Positions 7,830 through 17,150 are shown, counted from the first letter of the stretch. The stretch: DNA of 64,000 nucleotides from JABCYV01 sp963696025 (GCA_963696025.1 CAVOII010000011.1:114340-178339), one strand, 5' to 3'. The notes: generated by a model from the sequence alone, not told the origin. Made by a program: numbers and translations.

Positions 7830-8063
7830 AGAGGATGGGCTACCTTCACCGCCTCCGCGTGCGGCTTCGGGTGATCGTAGATCCCAACCTGTGAAGATGG
7901 TTGCTTCTATCGCCATAGCCCGCGGTTGAGGAAGCGTCTTCACCCAAGCGTCTAGCTCCCAGCGGGTTGCCCCAACTTTGCCCTGCTGATAAACTTGGCC
8001 GCTTGCGTCCTTCACGCAATAGCTGATCGTCTTCTTGTGCACATCCAGTCCGATGTAATACAT
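7830..8063 (-). pseudogene. IS110-family transposase N-terminal fragment
   Basis: Starts MYYIGLDVHKKTISYCVKD, the hallmark start of IS110/IS1111 DEDD transposases, with the first catalytic Asp in GLDVHK. It continues through WVKTLPQPRAMAIEATIFTGW. One extra base after TGW shifts the frame; the corrected reading IYDHPKPHAEAVKVAHPL matches the family. Only about 78 of the usual 340 or more residues remain, then the sequence breaks at the 38-base repeat. Non-functional scar of an insertion sequence. Confidence 0.85.
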
Positions 8064-8494
8064 ATGTCGTCGAGGAGCCTCCGTGGTTGTTCTCTGAATC
8101 AGCGTCGCCGCTGAGTTCTTCAGCACTTTGTACACCACGTGCTCCTCACTCGACTTAGCATCCAAACAAACCGGAAATAATTCCACAACGGAAAAGCCAG
8201 GCTGGGAGAAACAGCTGGATAGTTTACGTAACCAGGCGTTTAGACTCATTGAAACCGCACTTCTCCCGTGTCAAGGTAGTGTGGTCCGCCACATACTTTC
8301 AGATCATGTGACCCGACAAAACATGGCGACTGGTTGAGAAAATCCGTCGCTTTTGTAACACATCCACTTCCGAACCGGGTGCCGCATGTGCTTGGTGGCA
8401 AAGCCAATTTGCCCAAGCTTCGTTTTGGCGGGAAAACTGCTTAAAGATTAAAGCTGGACGGATTTCCTCCCCTCCACCCTGACGGAGAAGAAAC
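8064..8494. other. Gene-free stretch upstream of the DUF5317 gene
   Basis: Presumably includes the former upstream end of the IS110 element. No gene, RNA or clear repeat is seen here. Confidence 0.4.
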
Positions 8495-8902
8495 ATGATG
8501 CTCACCGTGATTCTCTGGCTGCTGTGGAAAGCCCATCCAAATGTCGCGATCTGTGCTGCATTCTGGCTCAGTGCAATCTGGATGATTCGTTCGAAGAACC
8601 TCATTCGCCACTCTACCGGCTTCATCGTTCTGCTAGGTCTGGTTTTGAACGCAACGGTTACCGAGTTGAATGGGGGCGTGATGCCCGTGGTTGGTATGCC
8701 GATGCACTTCCGAGCTGCATCACCTATCTGGCAGGCGGCGGAGACGAGTAACCACTGGCTGTTTCTAGCGGACCACGCATCCCTCCATTTCTTCAGCATC
8801 GGCGATTTCATGTTGATTGGCGGCACTTCCATGTTCGTACTCACGAAGCTGTACCAGAAGCTGGCAAAGCAGTTCACGAGGACTGCTACATCAAACGGTT
8901 AG
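8495..8902 (+). CDS. DUF5317-family membrane protein
   Basis: A 135-residue integral membrane protein with about four hydrophobic segments (starting MMLTVILWLLWKAHP, then residues 20-32, 44-58 and 104-122). The pattern NATVTELNGGVMPV, followed by WLFLADHASLHFFSIGDFM, is the conserved core of DUF5317. The family's function is unknown. Start at ATG 8495 or 8498; a GACGGAGAAG sequence gives the ribosome site. It stands alone between an IS scar and small hypothetical genes. Confidence 0.75.
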   Translation: MMLTVILWLLWKAHPNVAICAAFWLSAIWMIRSKNLIRHSTGFIVLLGLVLNATVTELNGGVMPVVGMPMHFRAASPIWQAAETSNHWLFLADHASLHFFSIGDFMLIGGTSMFVLTKLYQKLAKQFTRTATSNG

Positions 8903-9030
8903 TCTCAGCCCAGCACGATCCTCCTGCTCCAGAGCATTCTGAGTGAATGAACGCAGGACGAGGACACCATCGACCCTACGGGTAGCAGGGTCTTGGCGCG
9001 AAAATACAGTGTGTATGGTATCGAACAATC

Positions 9031-9273
9031 ATGCGGGAATGTGGGAGAATGACGGCACTCTGGCCCATTTGCTCCATGCACCGGAGATTGGAAGATCGCA
9101 TCCGCGAACTCTGCTTTAGAGTTCTGAGGGCAGAAGAATCGGAATTGCGTGCGATCCTTTCCGCCCTCCGATCCTCCCTCCGTGAACATACCGAGCGTCT
9201 CAGGAGACTCGCCGCCGCGAAGCTTGTCAGGATTGAGGGGAATGAGAAATGGAAGGACAGGCGCTCTGCCTAA
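9031..9273 (+). CDS. Small hypothetical protein with RIRELC motif
   Basis: An 80-residue, highly charged, probably all-helical protein. The core LEDRIRELCFRVLRAEESEL...ILSALRSSLREHTERLR recurs in Acidobacteriota hypotheticals of this size. A related core, DDRIKELCGKAVGA, appears in the next gene at 9662. The true start may be ATG 9049. Function unknown. Confidence 0.5.
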   Translation: MRECGRMTALWPICSMHRRLEDRIRELCFRVLRAEESELRAILSALRSSLREHTERLRRLAAAKLVRIEGNEKWKDRRSA

Positions 9274-9496
9274 ATTTAAAAGTAGCTATTATCCACGCAA
9301 TCGAGTTGGGATAGGGCCCTGACGCGGGCGGAGCGACAACAAACAGAACAGCGCTAGGCAGCATGGATTGCCAGAGAGTGGAGTGTCGACGACACGTTAA
9401 CGAAGGGGAAGGGCCTGACTAGCTAAAGGAAAAAGCTGTTGCTTATACAACAAACACCGTATTTAAATCATTAGAAATTCGTACTAGGTTTCCACG

Positions 9497-9528
9497 GCAC
9501 TCGACGCATGGGCGCACTCGACGCATGG
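9497..9528. repeat. Short tandem direct repeat, period 17
   Basis: GCACTCGACGCATGG occurs twice (9497-9511 and 9514-9528). It lies in non-coding DNA and looks like slippage; no role evident. Confidence 0.6.
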
Positions 9529-9661
9529 CGGCCGTGACCTAGCGTTCGCACATTCCAGCCTGCGACGCTCGACGCGCTTCACGACCGCCTCTGCCTTCTT
9601 TGCGGAGATGCGACTCGGGCACGGGCGAATCCCTTCGCCGTTTGCTTCACACCTGAAATCC

Positions 9662-9922
9662 ATGCGACAGCAATTCATCCTGGGGGACATTCATCGGCGG
9701 GAATCTCAACTGCTCGTTCGCGCCCATCTGCGAAAGCGATTTCAGGCCGACGATCGGATCAAAGAGCTTTGCGGCAAAGCAGTGGGGGCCCCACAGTCCC
9801 CCCAGTTGAACGAAATTCTTCAAGGAAATGCTGCGGATCCTGCTGGAGCGAAGGTCTTTCGTGAGTTCCGGCTTTACCTCAGGAAGGCTTGGCGACCCTG
9901 CTACAGGGGCCGCCCAATCTGA
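9662..9922 (+). CDS. Small hypothetical protein with RIKELC motif, possibly frameshifted
   Basis: An 86-residue frame starting MRQQFILGDIHRRE. Residues 31-53 (DDRIKELCGKAVGA...LNEILQ) match the core of the protein at 9031, but the expected helical end is replaced by an Arg/Gly-rich sequence, so a frameshift after LNEILQ is possible. Function unknown. The frame is open further upstream to 9608. Confidence 0.4.
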   Translation: MRQQFILGDIHRRESQLLVRAHLRKRFQADDRIKELCGKAVGAPQSPQLNEILQGNAADPAGAKVFREFRLYLRKAWRPCYRGRPI

Positions 9923-10316
9923 GGCTTAGTATCGGCGGGGGCCACGCTGCTTCCGATCGCCCTCAGGGACTTCGTCCCCGAAGCGCCTGAAAACTTTGTC
10001 ATTTCGGTTCGTGTTTCTTCTCCGCTGGCGGATGCGATTAGCCAGCCGATTCCTACGCCGATGCCAATCCGATCAGCAAAGCACCGACTTTGCCGCGTAT
10101 TTGTGAATTTTTCTCGCCGTTAAGCGCGTCGGATCGGTTCACTCGGTCGGAAACAATGTGAAATGTTGGCACAAAGATTTCCAAAGCATTGCCGCCGGTG
10201 TTCGGGTACTAGGTCTAGAACTTTAGTAATCGGGTATATAGCCGATTGTGTACAGTCCGTCGGGGTGCAATAAACATCTACAGTTTTAGAAATAAAATTT
10301 TCAGGAGCCCTCCCCT
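9923..10316. other. Gene-free stretch
   Basis: No supported gene. The last 120 bases are AT-richer than the surroundings and probably hold the promoter for the small gene at 10317, but no clear -35/-10 pair can be assigned. Confidence 0.35.
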
Positions 10317-10547
10317 ATGTTCCGCATAGACCGTGAAGATCCTTATCTCGCAAAGCAATTGCATCATCTTGAGCACATCAACCAGTTCCTTTGCCAGATT
10401 ACAACCGCCATCCTGCTGAACAACCAAACCTTTGAAAGCGTCTGCAGCACAGCGAACGAGATCTACGATCGCTATCATTCGACCCAGGTGAGATTCATGA
10501 GTCACCCCGACTTTGATGCATCGGGCACCCCTGCCTTAAGCGCTTAG
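10317..10547 (+). CDS. Small hypothetical protein
   Basis: A 76-residue protein starting MFRIDREDPYLAKQLHHLEH. No domain is recognised. The first 60 residues look helical, the end is flexible. A good AGGAG ribosome site lies 8 bases before the ATG, and the gene has its own AT-rich upstream region, both favouring a real gene. It precedes the STAS-domain gene by about 180 bases in the same direction. Confidence 0.55.
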   Translation: MFRIDREDPYLAKQLHHLEHINQFLCQITTAILLNNQTFESVCSTANEIYDRYHSTQVRFMSHPDFDASGTPALSA

Positions 10548-10724
10548 CAGGGCGAACGAACTTCGGGCCGCCAGTCTCTGGATGCAGCACTGGAGACGAG
10601 TAAAGTTGGAACGTGCCGGATATCTCTAGCTTACAAAAAAGCCAAAGGCCGGCTAAAAACAACTAACGGGAGGGTTCGTGCCCTAAATACGACAACCAGA
10701 CACACAATTAACTCGGGAGGAATG

Positions 10725-11117
10725 ATGCCAAGCGTCCATATTGACAACATAGGTGAGATGGCAATCGTTGAATGCGCGGGTAGATTTGTCCGCAATGAGG
10801 CGGCTTTCCAGTTACGGGACGCCGTCACGTCGCAGACAGACGCCCGCGTCGTAGTTTTGGACCTCACGGAAATGCACGCAATAGGCGGTGGCGGTTTAGG
10901 CGTGCTAGTGCTTCTGCAGAGATGGGCTCAGGACCACGATATTCGATTCAAGCTGTTCAACCCCACCGCGCCCGTGCGGGACAAGCTGAAGCACGTTGAC
11001 TTTGAGATTGCCACACTGGAGCAGATGATGAGTCTCCTGAGCCGCGTCGATAGTCAATACGCACGCGCCTTGATCGAGTCGCAATTTCCGTTGCATCAGC
11101 TTTCGAAATACGCTTGA
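10725..11117 (+). CDS. STAS-domain protein (anti-sigma-factor-antagonist-like)
   Basis: A 130-residue protein with the STAS fold: IAIVECAGRFVRNEAAFQLRD-type N-terminal strand and helix, VVVLDLTEMHAIGGGGLGVL as central strand and loop, then FKLFNPTAPVRDKLKHV. In SpoIIAA/RsbV the loop is D-x-S-G-L-G, with the Ser phosphorylated by an anti-sigma kinase; here the equivalent stretch is AIGGGGLG, with no Ser, so partner-switching by phosphorylation is doubtful. No kinase, anti-sigma or sigma gene is adjacent. ATG 10725 is favoured because GGGAGG is 5 bases upstream; ATG 10722 would be too close. Confidence 0.82.
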   Translation: MPSVHIDNIGEMAIVECAGRFVRNEAAFQLRDAVTSQTDARVVVLDLTEMHAIGGGGLGVLVLLQRWAQDHDIRFKLFNPTAPVRDKLKHVDFEIATLEQMMSLLSRVDSQYARALIESQFPLHQLSKYA

Positions 11118-11214
11118 AAACAAGAAGCCTTGCGAAAGACACGGTGACCGAGCCGCTTCTTAGACTGCTTTGATCTGCTCTGATCTCCACATGCTGAGAC
11201 AGGGGATGGTCGGG

Positions 11215-11252
11215 GGGTCACACAAATGAACAACCCAGAACTCACAAAATGG
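11215..11252 (+). repeat. 38-base exact inverted-repeat partner of 7792-7829
   Basis: Identical over 38 bases to the minus strand at 7792-7829. An in-frame ATG inside it (11226) opens a 34-residue frame that runs beyond the repeat, so the repeat may be the start of a small gene copied elsewhere. Confidence 0.8.
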
Positions 11253-11330
11253 CTTCGGAGGGTGCGGGACGCCTTGGCTGAGTCAGATGAAGTCAGGCGG
11301 AATAGCATGTTGCGTGCAGCAGAGACTTAG
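11226..11330 (+). CDS. Possible 34-residue peptide
   Basis: Starts MNNPELTKWLRRVRDALAES and ends in TAG at 11328-11330. It is amphipathic and charged, plausible as a short helical peptide. The first nine codons lie in the 38-base repeat, which strengthens interest. There is no clear Shine-Dalgarno. It may equally be the truncated start of a lost gene. Confidence 0.3.
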   Translation: MNNPELTKWLRRVRDALAESDEVRRNSMLRAAET

Positions 11331-11356
11331 CTCTAAACCCTCGCAAAAGAAATCCG

Positions 11357-11590
11357 TCACACGACAACACTTGCACCAGAGGCCAAGTCACTGAGAGGGT
11401 TTTCCTTGCCGTCGCTAAAACCCAGGCTCTCCATTTGCTTGGCGGCGGCACTGAATCGTTCTTGACTTACGTTGTCCATCCTAACGAAGCGGAACGCCTG
11501 GGCCAAAGATATGCCATCCGCTCCCATGCGTAAGAATTCGATCTCCGCGGTCACTTTTCCAAATACGGTGCCCAGAATCGTCTTCCCCAA
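11357..11590 (-). CDS. Hypothetical protein or fragment
   Basis: A minus-strand frame whose sequence looks protein-like (TILGTVFGKVTAEIEFLRMG, ISLAQAFRFVRMDNV). Upstream it stays open to about base 11627 with KSSIPPGT before the nominal TTG start, so the beginning is undefined and no ribosome site is seen. No family recognised. It could be the end of a decayed gene. Confidence 0.35.
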   Translation of the reverse strand: MGKTILGTVFGKVTAEIEFLRMGADGISLAQAFRFVRMDNVSQERFSAAAKQMESLGFSDGKENPLSDLASGASVVV

Positions 11591-11807
11591 GGTTCCTGGA
11601 GGAATCGAACTCTTGGCAAGGAGAGCTCAACACAGGCAGAATGTACTCTTCGATGACGTTGCGGGGACGTGAGCGGTACCCCTCAATGCCCCGCTATTGG
11701 AGCCGGAGCGAGCATAGCGCGTTGGAGAAATCAGGTCGTGCTTTAAATCAGGAATGTCTTCGGTGCATTCTACCTGTATGACCGCCGTGAACGGGTCTGG
11801 TAGCAAG

Positions 11808-12235
11808 TCAGTCTTGTGTCGTGTCGGCCCGGCGAGCGCTTTTCTGGTTCGCTTTCAAAAGCGCGTCGAGTCCGGCTAGGTCTCCCAGCACCCATAGCTC
11901 AGCGATAGCGTTTTCCGTGTAAGCCAATAAGCGCAGCACCTAGCCAATGCACCGGCAGCCCGGTCGGCAAAATAACCTCGGAAATCCCTTGTATGCACTC
12001 CCGAAAAACGCATTTTGGCAAACGCTCGATTGTCCTGAGTGACGCACTCAAGAACTCGCACCGGTAATTGGGCGTTGCGTACGGATCGAACGTAATCCGC
12101 AAAACCGTCGCGCCCTCTGTGCTCGGAACCGAGAGACCCGCGAAACAGAAAATCCTCAGTCAGCAAGTGGACAACCGCGTCGAGGTCGCCGGCGTTCCAG
12201 ATACGCTCGTAAATAGTTGGCGCCCGTACGTCAAC
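11808..12235 (-). pseudogene. SnoaL-like (NTF2-fold) protein, two frameshifts
   Basis: Reads TIYERIWNAGDLDAVVHLL, EDFLFRGSLG and GRDGFADYVRSVR, typical of SnoaL-like polyketide-cyclase/NTF2-fold proteins. After GVHTRDFRG the frame must change to give TGLPVHWLGAALIGLHG, and again to give AIAELWVLGDLAGLDALLK, ending TGA 11808-11810. The restored product is family-like in length. No start codon is obvious, because it abuts an MFS remnant at about 12240. Confidence 0.7.
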
Positions 12236-12239
12236 TCCG

Positions 12240-12560
12240 CTTCGGCCAATCGCGTCGAAAGCAGCAGGAAAAAACCCCACACTAGGCCAGTAGTCGCCGT
12301 GGCCAGAGACCAGAGCAGAAATTCGGCTGCGAGGATCCGGTTAGCGTCGTAATGGTCCACCAGCCAGCCTATGACGAACTGAATTGCGGTGTAAGTGGTG
12401 AAGAATGCTGCGAACAGAATGCCCAGTTCGAGTAAGACAGGTGCAACTCGATTGTCAGCAGAGGTGCCGCAATCGAGAGATTGCCGCGATCAACATAGTT
12501 GATGAGAAGGCAGATGACCAGCAGAAGCAACGCCGGCGCGAATGCACCTAAACACGAGAA
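12240..12560 (-). pseudogene. MFS transporter N-terminal remnant
   Basis: Restored reading: LLLLVICLLINYVDRGNLSI, APLLTIELHLS, then after a frame change ILFAAFFTTYTAIQFVIGWL and VDHYDANRILAAEFLLW. This is the first two to three transmembrane helices and the D-x-x-x-R loop of a major-facilitator transporter of the anion:cation symporter type. At least one frameshift lies near 12425. The remaining nine helices are missing; the sequence breaks at the SnoaL remnant. Confidence 0.7.
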
Positions 12561-12583
12561 TCATTCGCTGGCTGAGGCATAGT

Positions 12584-12754
12584 CTATTTCAGTTTCACGA
12601 AGAGCAAAACGAAGATCGCCCACACCCCAACCGTGACCGGAAACTGCACTAACGCGGCGTCGCGTAACGCTCCTCCTCTTGGAAGCGCATAGGTAAGCAA
12701 CATCATAGCCACAGCAGTGAGTATTCCCAGGACGAGTTTGCTTTTCCAGTTCAT
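12584..12754 (-). CDS. Small two-helix membrane protein
   Basis: A 56-residue frame starting MNWKSKLVLGILTAVAMMLL, with a second hydrophobic segment (QFPVTVGVWAIFVLLFVKL) and stop TAG at 12584-12586. GAGG lies 6 bases before the ATG. Two predicted membrane helices joined by a short Gly-rich loop. It stands upstream of the decayed MFS gene on the same strand and may have been part of that transcription unit. Function unknown. Confidence 0.55.
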   Translation of the reverse strand: MNWKSKLVLGILTAVAMMLLTYALPRGGALRDAALVQFPVTVGVWAIFVLLFVKLK

Positions 12755-13101
12755 GCGTGACCTCGCTTTCTCGTCTGCTCAGCTAGCTTTCCCACAGGCC
12801 CAATTCTTTAGGCGGGGAAGTATACCCCTCAAGAGTCGGCAACACGTCAGAATCGCGATTGCGGAGGGGTTCATTGGATTTTAGTTCCGCTGTGCTTCGA
12901 GATGCCAGGCAAGTTGGCTAGTGCGTTTTGGTGCGTCGTACACGCTTTTCTATGCAGCTCTCAATGAGGAATTCCCTGCTACATTTCGGACAGATGCGGC
13001 GTGCTACGAAGATAGTTCCCATCAGAGAATTGAAGACGAGACCAGTCCGACAGTAAAGGCAAGTGAAGCGGTGTCATGAAATTTAGGCTGAGTTTTCCGC
13101 C
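12755..13101. other. Gene-free stretch
   Basis: No supported coding sequence, RNA or repeat. It probably contains the promoter of the small membrane gene at 12584-12754. Confidence 0.35.
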
Positions 13102-13335
13102 TCATGTCGAACAGTATAAAGTGTGCGGCGATAATACTGGCGTCAAGCGGGTCGCTTCGGGGGCATGGGGGTTCGCGACGTCTTTGGCGGCAGCGGCCTG
13201 AATTCGTGCAACGTGCAGGATCGAGAAACCGCCCGAACTCGTAGCGCAATCGTCGTCAGGCTTTGCTTCACAGAAAGGGCAGACTAGAGTAAGCGGCTTG
13301 TGGGCAGCATTGTTGCAAATTCTGCTCCTCTTCAC
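13102..13335 (-). CDS. Small zinc-ribbon-like protein
   Basis: A 77-residue frame read from the GTG at 13335. The core LVCPFCEAKPDDDCATSSGG with HVARIQAAAA matches a family of short actinobacterial/acidobacterial proteins with C-x-x-C...C...H (three Cys and one His, likely one zinc). The family is linked to nucleic-acid binding but its role is not established. The frame is open further upstream to 13536, but that part overlaps the divergent kinase gene and looks non-coding. No clear ribosome site; start uncertain. Confidence 0.5.
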   Translation of the reverse strand: MKRSRICNNAAHKPLTLVCPFCEAKPDDDCATSSGGFSILHVARIQAAAAKDVANPHAPEATRLTPVLSPHTLYCST

Positions 13336-13496
13336 GTCGAAGGTCGTATCTTCGACGGGCCGGCGTGATATGTATATCGCTGAGCTCGACGTTTCGCCGA
13401 AAGCCTTGCCCGAAGTCTTCGGCGCTACGGCTGTCGGGTATTCGGCAGCTAACAAAACGTTAAGGTAACTCGCGCTTTCACCTCGCAGCAATAGTA

Positions 13497-15704
13497 GTGA
13501 CCCGTATGCGATTGAAACTCCCCCTTCTTCGCACACGCTATATCCCTCCGGCTCGGGCTCCGATCCTGCGCTACGGGGTTGCCGTCCTCAGCATCATTCT
13601 TGCCCTGATTCCGGCGTTGCTGCTGTCTGATGTAGTTGAAAGCCGACTCGTGGTCTTTGCCGTCGCCATTATGGTCAGCGCCTGGTATGGCGGTTGGAGG
13701 CCTGGTCTTGTGGCCACTTCGTTCGCTTTGACGGTGAGCGCGTATTTCTCACTCGCAGCCGCACGCGTACCGACCGATTATCAAAAGGCCATCATACATC
13801 TGACGCTGTTTGTGTTGGTGGCCCTGCTGATCTGCTAGTTCAATGCTGCGTTGCGCTCGGCCCAGGAAGGTTTCGCCATTCGGAGAGCAACTTCCGCTCG
13901 CTGGTCACCAATGCTCCTTACGGCATTTGCCGCTGCGACGCAGCGGGGCATTCTGTTGGACGCCAACCCTGCGCTGGTCACGATTCTGGGCTGTCGATCG
14001 AGTTCCGAACTGGTGGGCCGCCATCTGGGGAATCAGTACGCCGATACCCAACAGTGGTTCAATCTGGCTGATTACTTTCGCTCTTTGAAGCGATTCAACG
14101 GGCTGGCCGCGGAGTGGGTTCGCAAGGATGGGAGTTCCGTCATCGTCCGCCTTTGCGGACGCGCCATCCGCGGCGAAGGCAAAACCATTTTCTTTGAACT
14201 CTTCACCGAAGACGTGACGGAGCAGCGCGCGCTGGAGCAGCAACTACAGCAGGCGCAGAAGATGGAAGCCGTGGGCCGCCTCGCGGGAGGCATCGCGCAC
14301 GACTTTAACAACCTGCTGACGGTGATCTCCGGCTATTGCGAATTCCTGCTAGAGCGGATCGGTCCCGACGTAGCCCTTCGCGGATCCGTCCAGGAGATTG
14401 CCAATGCCGCCGAGCGTGCCACTTCCCTTACACGACAGCTGCTTGCCTTCAGTCGCAAGCAGATATTGGCCCCGAAGGTACTGGATTTGAATGCCATCGT
14501 GGCTGAAAACCTCAAGATGCTCACACGCATGATCGGGGAGGACATTGACCTCGTCATGGTAGCGGGCGCGGAGATTGGGGCAGTGAGAGCCGATCCGGGC
14601 CAGATCGAGCAAGTCATCATGAATCTCGCGGTGAATGCGCGAGACGCGATGCCGCATGACGGCAAGCTCACCATTGAGACCGCCAACGTCACGCGCGACG
14701 AGGAACATGCCCGCTTGCATGCCCCCGTAACACCCGGGGAATACGTGATGCTGGCCATCAGTGATACCGGTATGGGCATGGATCGAGAGACCCAGTCGCA
14801 CATCTTCGAGCCCTTCTTCACTACCAAAGGATCGAAGGGAACCGGACTAGGGCTTTCCACGGTCTACGGCATCATCACGCAGAGCGGAGGCTACATCTGG
14901 GTCTATAGCGAACCGGGCAAGGGTACGTCGTTCAAGGTTTATCTGCCGCGCGTCAGCGCGACCGGAGAAGCAATTGTCGCCGAACCCACCGTTACAAACG
15001 CCAAACTCGAGCCGGCTCAGGAGACGATTCTGCTGGTCGAAGATGAAAGCAACGTCCGCCAACTGGCCCGCCAATACCTAGAGAACCGGGGCTACACGGT
15101 GCTCGAAGCCGCTGACGGGGCTGCGGCCATAGAAATTTCCAATGCCCATCCCGGCCCGATCCACCTGCTGTTGACCGACGTCATCATGCCGGGAATGAAC
15201 GGACGCGAACTGGCTCGTCGCGTCTCCGCCTTGCGGCCGGAGACCAAAGTTCTCTACATGTCCGGTTATCCCGAGAATGCCATCGCCCACAACGGCATCC
15301 TGGACGAGGGAATTGCCCTGCTCCAGAAGCCCTTTACCCTCGCCACTCTGAGAACCAAGGTGAGGGAGAAGCTTTCCTCCCGGTTCCGCGCGCCACGTTT
15401 CAATCTTCAGGTGCCGCTGAAATACCGGCCGGTGGGCGAAAGTGCCTGGCGCAAGGGCACCACCGAAAACATTAGCCGTTCGGGAATGTTGTTCCGGGGA
15501 GAGGAAATGATTCAACCGAAAGCCCAGCTCGAGATCAACCTGGTGCTGCCCGCAGAAATTACAGGACTGTCGGCAGCCGAAGTCGTCTGCCGTGGCGAGG
15601 TTGTTCGCACCATGAAGCCCGAGCAACCCACCATGAGCCCGGCTCTGGCCGCGAAGATTCTGCAGTATCAGTTCCAGCACGGGTCGCAGCGGCCTCCAGG
15701 ATAA
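13497..15704 (+). pseudogene. Hybrid histidine kinase: DUF4118-PAS-HisKA-HATPase-REC-PilZ, interrupted near its N-terminus
   Basis: Membrane sensor kinase. Part 1 (13497-13838) has three to four helices of the KdpD-type DUF4118 domain and ends at a TAG where a Trp is expected (LVALLIC-stop-FNAALRSAQEG). Part 2 continues in the same frame. A +/- pair of indels between about 13880 and 13950 scrambles the PAS start; the other frame reads NFRSLVTNAPYGICRCDAAG there. From ILLDANPAL on all is intact: PAS, HisKA with H-box GGIAHDFNNLL, HATPase N-box VNARDAM, G1 DTGMGMD and GTGLGLS, a receiver domain (LLVEDE, phospho-Asp in LLTDVIMPGMNG), and a PilZ-like domain (PLKYRP, NISRSGMLF). The catalytic part may be expressed from 13851. 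A PilZ domain after REC on a hybrid kinase is uncommon and hints at c-di-GMP input. Confidence 0.85.
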
Positions 15705-15992
15705 CCCGAAGCATGGCAAGCAACTGCATCTAGCGAACTACATCTAGCGAACTATCGGGGCGGACGGCGGCTTGTCTTCCCGCGTCAAGACCAAAGCCCA
15801 ACAAAAAGTTCGGCAGCGTATGCGCCAGCGCGCATCGAACATCCATTTTTTAGGCCGGCCGTGTAGGTCTTGCCTGATTTCTTGCGGCAATTCGAAAATT
15901 TGTAGTTATCCACAGCTCCTAGCCGCATATATGGATCCACTCGGGGCATATACTTCGCCGGGCGTGAAATTGGCGTCTCGGAGAACTCCCCT
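15705..15992. other. Spacer after the kinase gene
   Basis: No gene. A short imperfect tandem CATCTAGCGAACTA occurs at about 15727-15755. Nothing else supported. Confidence 0.35.
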
Positions 15993-16163
15993 ATGAATAA
16001 GACAATCGAGGTCGTGCTAACCGCTATAGCCCTGGCCGGGATGTATTGTGCAATTCCAAAGAGCTCTGCACCGGTCGGCAGTCCTCTTGATCGAGCAGAA
16101 CAAACGGTGTTAGTTGCTGATGGCAGCGACCCTATGCCCGTACGCCGGAGCGTTCGCAAATAG
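15993..16163 (+). CDS. Small exported or membrane-anchored protein
   Basis: A 56-residue frame starting MNKTIEVVLTAIALAGMYCA. The N-terminus is a signal-peptide or single-helix anchor; the rest (EQTVLVADGSDPMPVRR) is polar. Stop TAG at 16161-16163. It lies about 100 bases before a multi-pass membrane protein gene in the same direction. No family recognised. Confidence 0.45.
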   Translation: MNKTIEVVLTAIALAGMYCAIPKSSAPVGSPLDRAEQTVLVADGSDPMPVRRSVRK

Positions 16164-16260
16164 AGTGAATCGATAAGTCGACGAATCGGGCGGCCACGAT
16201 AAAAACGGTTGCGGGGTCGCCGAGGGAGAGGTATGCTTCTGGGCTTCAGGTGCAGAAGGA

Positions 16261-17124
16261 ATGAACTGGCTAATGTATGTGAGCTGGCTCGTGGGTCCGG
16301 CGCTGCAGATCACCCTTCTCACCTTCATGATCCAGCGCAAGCTGCACCTGGTTTTTCCACGATTCTCCACCTATATCCTCTTTCAGATTGTTAAGTCCGG
16401 AATTCTGTTCGTCATATATCACTATTATGAGGGAAGCTACTTCGACGCATACTGGACTGGAAACGCCATCAGCGTGCTGCTGGCCGTCACGGTGATGGAC
16501 GAAATATTGCACCATCTCTTTCAACAATATGGAGGCATTCAGAATTTAGGATCCATCATATTCCGATGGGCTTGCGCACTGCTGCTCCTGCTTTCAATTG
16601 TGAGTGCCTTCTCCAGCCAGCAGGCAAGTGCCGACAGGGTGGTGTCGGCGGTGCTGGCCTTTGACCGCAGCGTACGCGTTATGCAGTGTGGGCTCTTCTT
16701 TCTTTTGATGATTCTTTGTCGTTTTCTCAGGAATTGCTGGCGGCAACACGTATTCGGAATCGCGTTGGGATTCGGAATTTTTGCCAGCATTGAACTAATA
16801 CTGGTCTCCATCGTGATGCACTACGGCGACGGTCCAGCTGCGATCATCAGCCTAGTGAAGAGTGCGGCATACAACGCAGTTACTCTTCTCTGGATTACCT
16901 ACCTAAGGCGTGATAGCGAATCGATAGTGAAGGTTGACCTGGCTCCACAACTTGACGCACTGAATGTCGCATTAGTCGGGTCGATCCACGCAGGGGATAA
17001 CGGCTTTCTTTCCACGGTGGAGCAAGCCGTGGAGCGGGTCTTGTCGCGTGGCTCCTGGCCGAAACCAGCTGTAAGGGGGTCTCAAATCGTCGGCCGGAAG
17101 CCTGAACCAGAAGAACACAATTGA
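16261..17124 (+). CDS. Multi-pass membrane protein of unknown function
   Basis: A 287-residue integral membrane protein with about seven hydrophobic segments: residues 4-22, 38-56, 66-80, 98-118, 140-158, 166-190 and 196-218, then a soluble C-terminal tail of about 65 residues rich in charged residues. No transport or enzyme motif is seen. Proteins of this general layout are frequent orphans in Acidobacteriota. ATG 16261 follows AGAAGG. It is followed by two small soluble hypotheticals in the same direction, perhaps one transcript. Confidence 0.65.
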   Translation: MNWLMYVSWLVGPALQITLLTFMIQRKLHLVFPRFSTYILFQIVKSGILFVIYHYYEGSYFDAYWTGNAISVLLAVTVMDEILHHLFQQYGGIQNLGSIIFRWACALLLLLSIVSAFSSQQASADRVVSAVLAFDRSVRVMQCGLFFLLMILCRFLRNCWRQHVFGIALGFGIFASIELILVSIVMHYGDGPAAIISLVKSAAYNAVTLLWITYLRRDSESIVKVDLAPQLDALNVALVGSIHAGDNGFLSTVEQAVERVLSRGSWPKPAVRGSQIVGRKPEPEEHN

Positions 17125-17150
17125 ACCTAAGTCCCGCCAGGTGTTAGCAA

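Noticed and set aside
15078..15719. 213-codon minus-strand frame under the REC-PilZ region
   Set aside because: Shadow of the kinase gene.
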